From assembly GCA_903813345.2 (NCBI GenBank), contig CAIIXF020000004.1:10984196-11048195 (forward strand): a stretch of 64,000 nucleotides of DNA. The letters are read 5' to 3'. Positions 59,680-64,000 of this stretch are shown here, piece after piece. Origin of the DNA: Owenia fusiformis (taxonomy: Eukaryota; Annelida; Polychaeta; Sabellida; Oweniidae). The translations under genes were made by a program, and so were the position numbers. The notes under the pieces are model-generated. The model searched no databases. It had not been told where the DNA came from and was given only the letters and a program-made list of their open reading frames with translations. How positions within the stretch are numbered: position 1 is the first letter of the stretch; every line of letters starts with the position of its first letter.

Positions 59680-61600
59680 GAATATATGTCTCAAGTTGTA
59701 GCAACGTTAATATGGAACGTTGTAGGTACAGGAAGGTGTGGACTCGCACAGATGTTTAAAGAACGTTACATTTGACTTAAATATCACGGGTCAGAAACGT
59801 AGTAGCGACCTTAACAATTACGTCACCAAAATAACGAAAATGTAACGTACTTACATTACGTCATATATACGTGGCCATTCTAAATTTCTGGTAACGTTGA
59901 TATGGAACGTTGTAGGTACAGGAAGGTGTGGACTCGCACAGATGTTTAAAGAACGTTACATTTGACTTAAATATCACGTGTCAGGAACGTAGTAGCGACC
60001 TTAACAATTACGTCGCCAAAATAACGAAACTGTAACGTACTTACATTACGTCATATATACGTGGCCAATCTAAATTTCTGGTAACGTTGATATGGAACGT
60101 TGTAGGTACAGGAAGGTGTGGACTCGCATAGATGTTTAAAGAACGTTACATTTGACTTAAATATCACGTGTCAGAAACGTAGTAGCGACCTTAACAATTA
60201 CGTCACCAAAATAACGAAAATGTAACGTACTTACATTACGTCATATATACGTGGCCATTCTAAATTTCTGGTAACGTTGATATGGAACGTTGTAGGTACA
60301 GGAAGGTGTGGACTCGCACAGATGTTTAAAGAACGTTACATTTGACTTAAATATCACGTGTCAGGAACGTAGTAGTGACCTTAACAATTACGTCGCCAAA
60401 ATAACGAAACTGTAACGTACTTACATTACGTCATATATACGTGGCCAATCTAAATTTCTGGTAACGTTGATATGGAACGTTGTAGGTACAGGAAGGTGTG
60501 GACTCGCATAGATGTTTAAAGAACGTTACATTTGACTTAAATATCACGTGTCAGAAACGTAGTAGCGACCTTAACAATTACGTCACCAAAATAACGAAAA
60601 TGTAACGTACTTACATTACGTCATATATACGTGGCCATTCTAAATTTCTGGTAACGTTGATAAGGAACGTTGTAGGTACAGGAAGGTGTGGACTCGCATA
60701 GATGTTTAAAGAACGTTACATTTGACTTAAATATCACGTGTCAGAAACGTAGTAGCGACCTTAACAATTACGTCACCAAAATAACGAAAATGTAACGTAC
60801 TTACATTACGTCATATATACGTGGCCATTCTAAATTTCTGGTAACGTTGATATGGAACGTTGTAGGTACAGGAAGGTGTGGACTCGCATAGATGTTTAAA
60901 GAACGTTACATTTGACTTAAATATCACGTGTCAGAAACGTAGTAGCGACCTTAACAATTACGTCACCAAAATAACGAAAATGTAACGTACTTACATTACG
61001 TCATATATACGTGGCCATTCTAAATTTCTGGTAACGTTGATATGGAACGTTGTAGGTACAGGAAGGTGTGGACTCGCACAGATGTTTAAAGAACGTTACA
61101 TTTGACTTAAATATCACGTGTCAGGAACGTAGTAGCGACCTTAACAATTATGTCGCCAAAATAACGAGACTGTAACGTACTTACATTACGTCATATATAC
61201 GTGGCCAATCTAAATTTCTGGTAACGTTAATATGGAACGTTGTAGGTACAGGAAGGTGTGGACTCGCACAGATGTTTATTAAACGTTACATTTGACTTAA
61301 GTTTCACGTGCCAGGAATGTAGAACCAACTTTAACAATGACTTCGCAAAAATAACGAAACTGTCATGTACTTATGCAACGTCACATATACGTGCCCGGTT
61401 TAAAGTTCTGGTACGTTAATTATGGAACGTTGTAGGTACAGGAAGGTGTGGACTCGCACAGATGTTTAAAGAACGTTACATTTGACTTAAATATCACGTG
61501 CCAGGAATGTAGTAGCAACCTTAACGTCTTTGCCAAAATAAAATAAAGATACTGTAACGTTCTTGTCACATACATGGCCAATTTTAACTTCTGGTTACAT
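59680..61600 (+). repeat. 190-bp satellite, ten tandem units
   Basis: The landmark ggaacgttgtaggtacagga recurs at exactly 190-bp steps: 59714, 59904, 60094, 60284, 60474, 60664, 60854, 61044, 61234 and 61424. Two variant types are visible. One has tcaggaacg, cgtcgcc, gaaactg and ggccaatc. The other has tcagaaacg, cgtcacc, gaaaatg and ggccattc. They alternate in part of the array, giving 380-bp dimers. The last two units and the right edge (to about 61740) are progressively diverged. Most units contain CACGTG and TTACGTCA. Confidence 0.95.
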
Positions 61601-62016
61601 CAAATTAGGACAACACGTGCAAGGAATGTTCTCGTAACGTTAATTATGACATCAGCAAGATATAGTGACAGTAATCCGGTAATGACTAACGTCCAGTTAA
61701 ATGAATCATTACATGATTATATAGCTAATTTAAAGTTCCAGTACAGGAAGATGTAGACACCGATGTTCAGTAAAATTATATATAACACACTAAGCCTAAC
61801 ATTTTCGAATGTGAAGGTAAAAGACAACTAACTTATGCTTTGACTTATTAACAAATGTATATTGTTTTTCCAATAATTAATGAGTTAATACATAAGAACC
61901 TTTTTGAGCATCTAGATAGAGAATATTGACACACAGAATTGAACTTAAAGAAAAGTCTTGTATGTCATCTATCAAAAATCTATCCTATCATTAATACGTT
62001 TTATTAAGTATTTTAT

Positions 62017-62729
62017 TAACCCCTAAACGGTTAGGGAGGTGGGTTGAAATTGAATGAGGCATATTTTAACTAATAAATTGAATACTTGTTATCTTTCCAA
62101 TGATACCTAATATATAGAGGTTATTTAATGGGAGATTTTTGATACAGGGTATATCTGAGGGAAATATACCGGTACCGGTAAATAGGGTATATACCTTGTA
62201 TCAAAAATCGAGCATTTAATAACTGATTTATCCTATACTTAGTAGATTATGAGAATTAAATATGCATTGAATGTTAGAGTACCCTAATGTAGTAATTCAA
62301 ACGATAATTTCAATCAAAACATGAATATTTTATTTAAAGTCCTCAAAGATTTTTGTTTTTTTAAAACTCAACAGCTTTTAACATTTTAAAGTGTATGAAA
62401 ATAATATTTATCAAATAGAGCCAAAGTGTATCCCGGGAATTCAAAAAAAGCACCGAAAGAAATTCCCGGGGATTGCTGATGAGCGGATGATATATATACA
62501 GATATATATCTCCCACTCAACTCAGTGGGAGATATATATATCACCCGCTTACCTTAGATATCAATTATATTCCTGCATGTTATTTACCTTTAACACTACT
62601 AAGTATGGGATAAACCCTTGTTTGATATTTCGATATTCCATTTCCGAGATTGTGTCCAAATCTCGGCAGATCTGTTCGCCCGCCTTTACTATGAATGTAA
62701 TTATCTATAGCCTAACTGTTTAGGGGTTA
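62017..62729. mobile_element. Multi-hairpin TIR element, 713 bp, TTAA-type ends
   Basis: The ends ttaacccctaaacggttag and ctaactgtttaggggtta are inverted. The interior holds three further hairpins: a long one at 62098-62230 (gatttttgatacagggtata pairing with its complement across a ccggtaccgg centre), one at 62433-62470 (cccgggaattc) and one at 62497-62542 (agatatatatctcccact). A TTAA boundary suggests a piggyBac-related MITE. The right TTAA is mutated to TTAT. A 110-codon frame inside is not considered a gene. Confidence 0.65.
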
Positions 62730-62734
62730 TATTG

Positions 62735-64000
62735 TTATTTTTCTGAACTGGAATGAATAAATACTCTAATTTGAGCTTGAACAAATGCTCTATTAGTTAA
62801 CAAGATATTGATTGTCAATAAGCAATAATGACCATTTTAAGTGGGGAATAAAGGATGAGTCTGGGAATGAGTCTTGATATTGACTTAGGAAATATTGAAT
62901 ATTGTAGTGTCTGAAAGACCAACTCAATCACACATATTATTAAACTTCAATGTCTTATTCTTCTTCTGAGAGTACAAAAATATCAATCTGTATCACAATT
63001 AATGAAGAATATTGGCATCAAAGAGAATGCATATGACTATGCCACAATTGAAAAAAAAATTCAAGTGCAAATACTAAATGAATAATTTATACAAAAAGTT
63101 TGATACATATCCTCCAAAACATTGCTTTCTTTCTTTGTATTGACATTGAATGGTATTTCTTGATAAGTGAATTGGTGTTTATCTGAGTAATCAAGGGATT
63201 ATAGTCACTAAAAGTTATGAGCATCCAGTTTTGACACTTCAATTGTGTTGGTGAAATTATACATATTTCATTCAAATTCATGCTGAGCACAACATTTTGG
63301 TTTCAATTTTATAATCTCTGCATGACCCTGGTGATGAAGAGTCAGAATCAGTCAAAAAAACAAACTGGAAAACTGTGCTCATTGTGAAAACTAAAAGTGA
63401 AGCTACGTTTTTCTGATATTTCTTATATAAAATGGCAGCCATCTTACTTTTTCCACTTCAAATTAAACTGGCGGTAAATTCAAAAGTTTGAAAAAAAATT
63501 AAATCCTAACACATATTTAAAAAATATGATTTTTTTTAAAATTCTTCATGGGCCTTTTAAGTTATTTTTATTTTACATGCCATACATGTTGCAATTGGTG
63601 TTTCTTTCTATGATAATGATTATTTGTTTTCTGTTAGGATACTTATTTTGACTCTCAGCAAAACTCATGAAAAAGTAAATATACTTAACAAATATAACTA
63701 GGACAGTTATAAAAATCATATTTCACATCCATTTAACTGAGGGACCAAAAGGGCATATATCCAGACTCATCCTTTAGAAAAATTGCATGTTTCAGTATTA
63801 AGCCATTATATCTATGCAATCTTAAAAGTACTGTCTCGTTACTTGTTATAGAGATAAAAATTTAATTCAAACTGGCTTGCAGATATTGTTTATGCTAAGT
63901 GTTCATTTTTCCTTGAAAGCATGAGCTCTCATTGGTCCTCATCACTTCCCAAATGTTTCTTTAAATGACTCAGCTCAGTCGTTGTTTCCCTGGGTGCATG
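62735..64000. other. Intergenic sequence to the window end
   Basis: A 15-bp inverted pair, aaaggatgagtctgg (62848) and ccagactcatccttt (to 63777), may bound another TIR element of about 930 bp. Nearby ttttaagtgggg and gggccttttaa could be ends of a relative of the 20271 element. No gene recognised. Confidence 0.4.

Noticed and set aside
59525-59749. 74-codon minus-strand ORF rich in FSKNYRKNY
   Set aside because: It arises from the gcggtag minisatellite.
62391-62723. 110-codon plus-strand ORF
   Set aside because: It runs through hairpins and the right end of a TIR element and has no recognisable domain.

Overview
This window looks like nuclear DNA from a marine-type invertebrate, probably a lophotrochozoan such as a mollusc. 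It is AT-rich, its genes are split by long GT-AG introns, and it is packed with small terminal-inverted-repeat (TIR) elements, satellites and decayed transposases. The gene families found (a CARD caspase, a secreted vWA/LDLa protein and a secreted chitin-binding-like Cys-rich protein) fit a protostome animal. No bacterial operon features are present. The species cannot be named from the sequence alone.

Layout. 0-3.3 kb: a small foldback MITE, a decayed Tc1/mariner transposase and unremarkable DNA. 3.37-14.10 kb: a foldback element whose arms carry 110-bp arrays of a 16-bp unit, split by a complete LTR retrotransposon (4763-13654). That retrotransposon has 1146-bp LTRs that look identical by eye, an ATAT target duplication and a tRNA-Leu primer site. 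It also has an eight-copy array of stem-loops in its leader and one 1310-residue Gag-protease-zinc finger ORF. It has no reverse transcriptase, RNase H or integrase. 15.16-22.90 kb (+): a nine-exon CARD caspase with intact catalytic His and Cys, its introns loaded with transposon remains. 25.04-33.72 kb (-): a seven-exon gene for a secreted vWA-LDLa-LDLa-vWA protein of 526 residues. All its intron phases close exactly. 33.4-42.2 kb: many MITEs and hairpins. 39.07-43.86 kb (+): a six-coding-exon gene for a 316-residue secreted Cys-rich protein made of a duplicated pair of modules, with a TATA box, a 5' UTR exon and a poly(A) signal. 43.9-64 kb: no well-supported gene. It holds MITEs, TIR elements, a palindromic 47-bp-period array (about 55.0-55.5 kb), a 'gcggtag' minisatellite (59.06-59.64 kb) and a ten-unit 190-bp satellite (59.7-61.6 kb).

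The three host genes do not form a pathway. The caspase is an intracellular protease for cell death or immune signalling. The other two encode extracellular proteins that could act in haemolymph, mucus, cuticle or shell matrix. The most unusual object is the pol-less LTR element with its structured leader. Its identical LTRs suggest recent mobilisation using enzymes supplied in trans.
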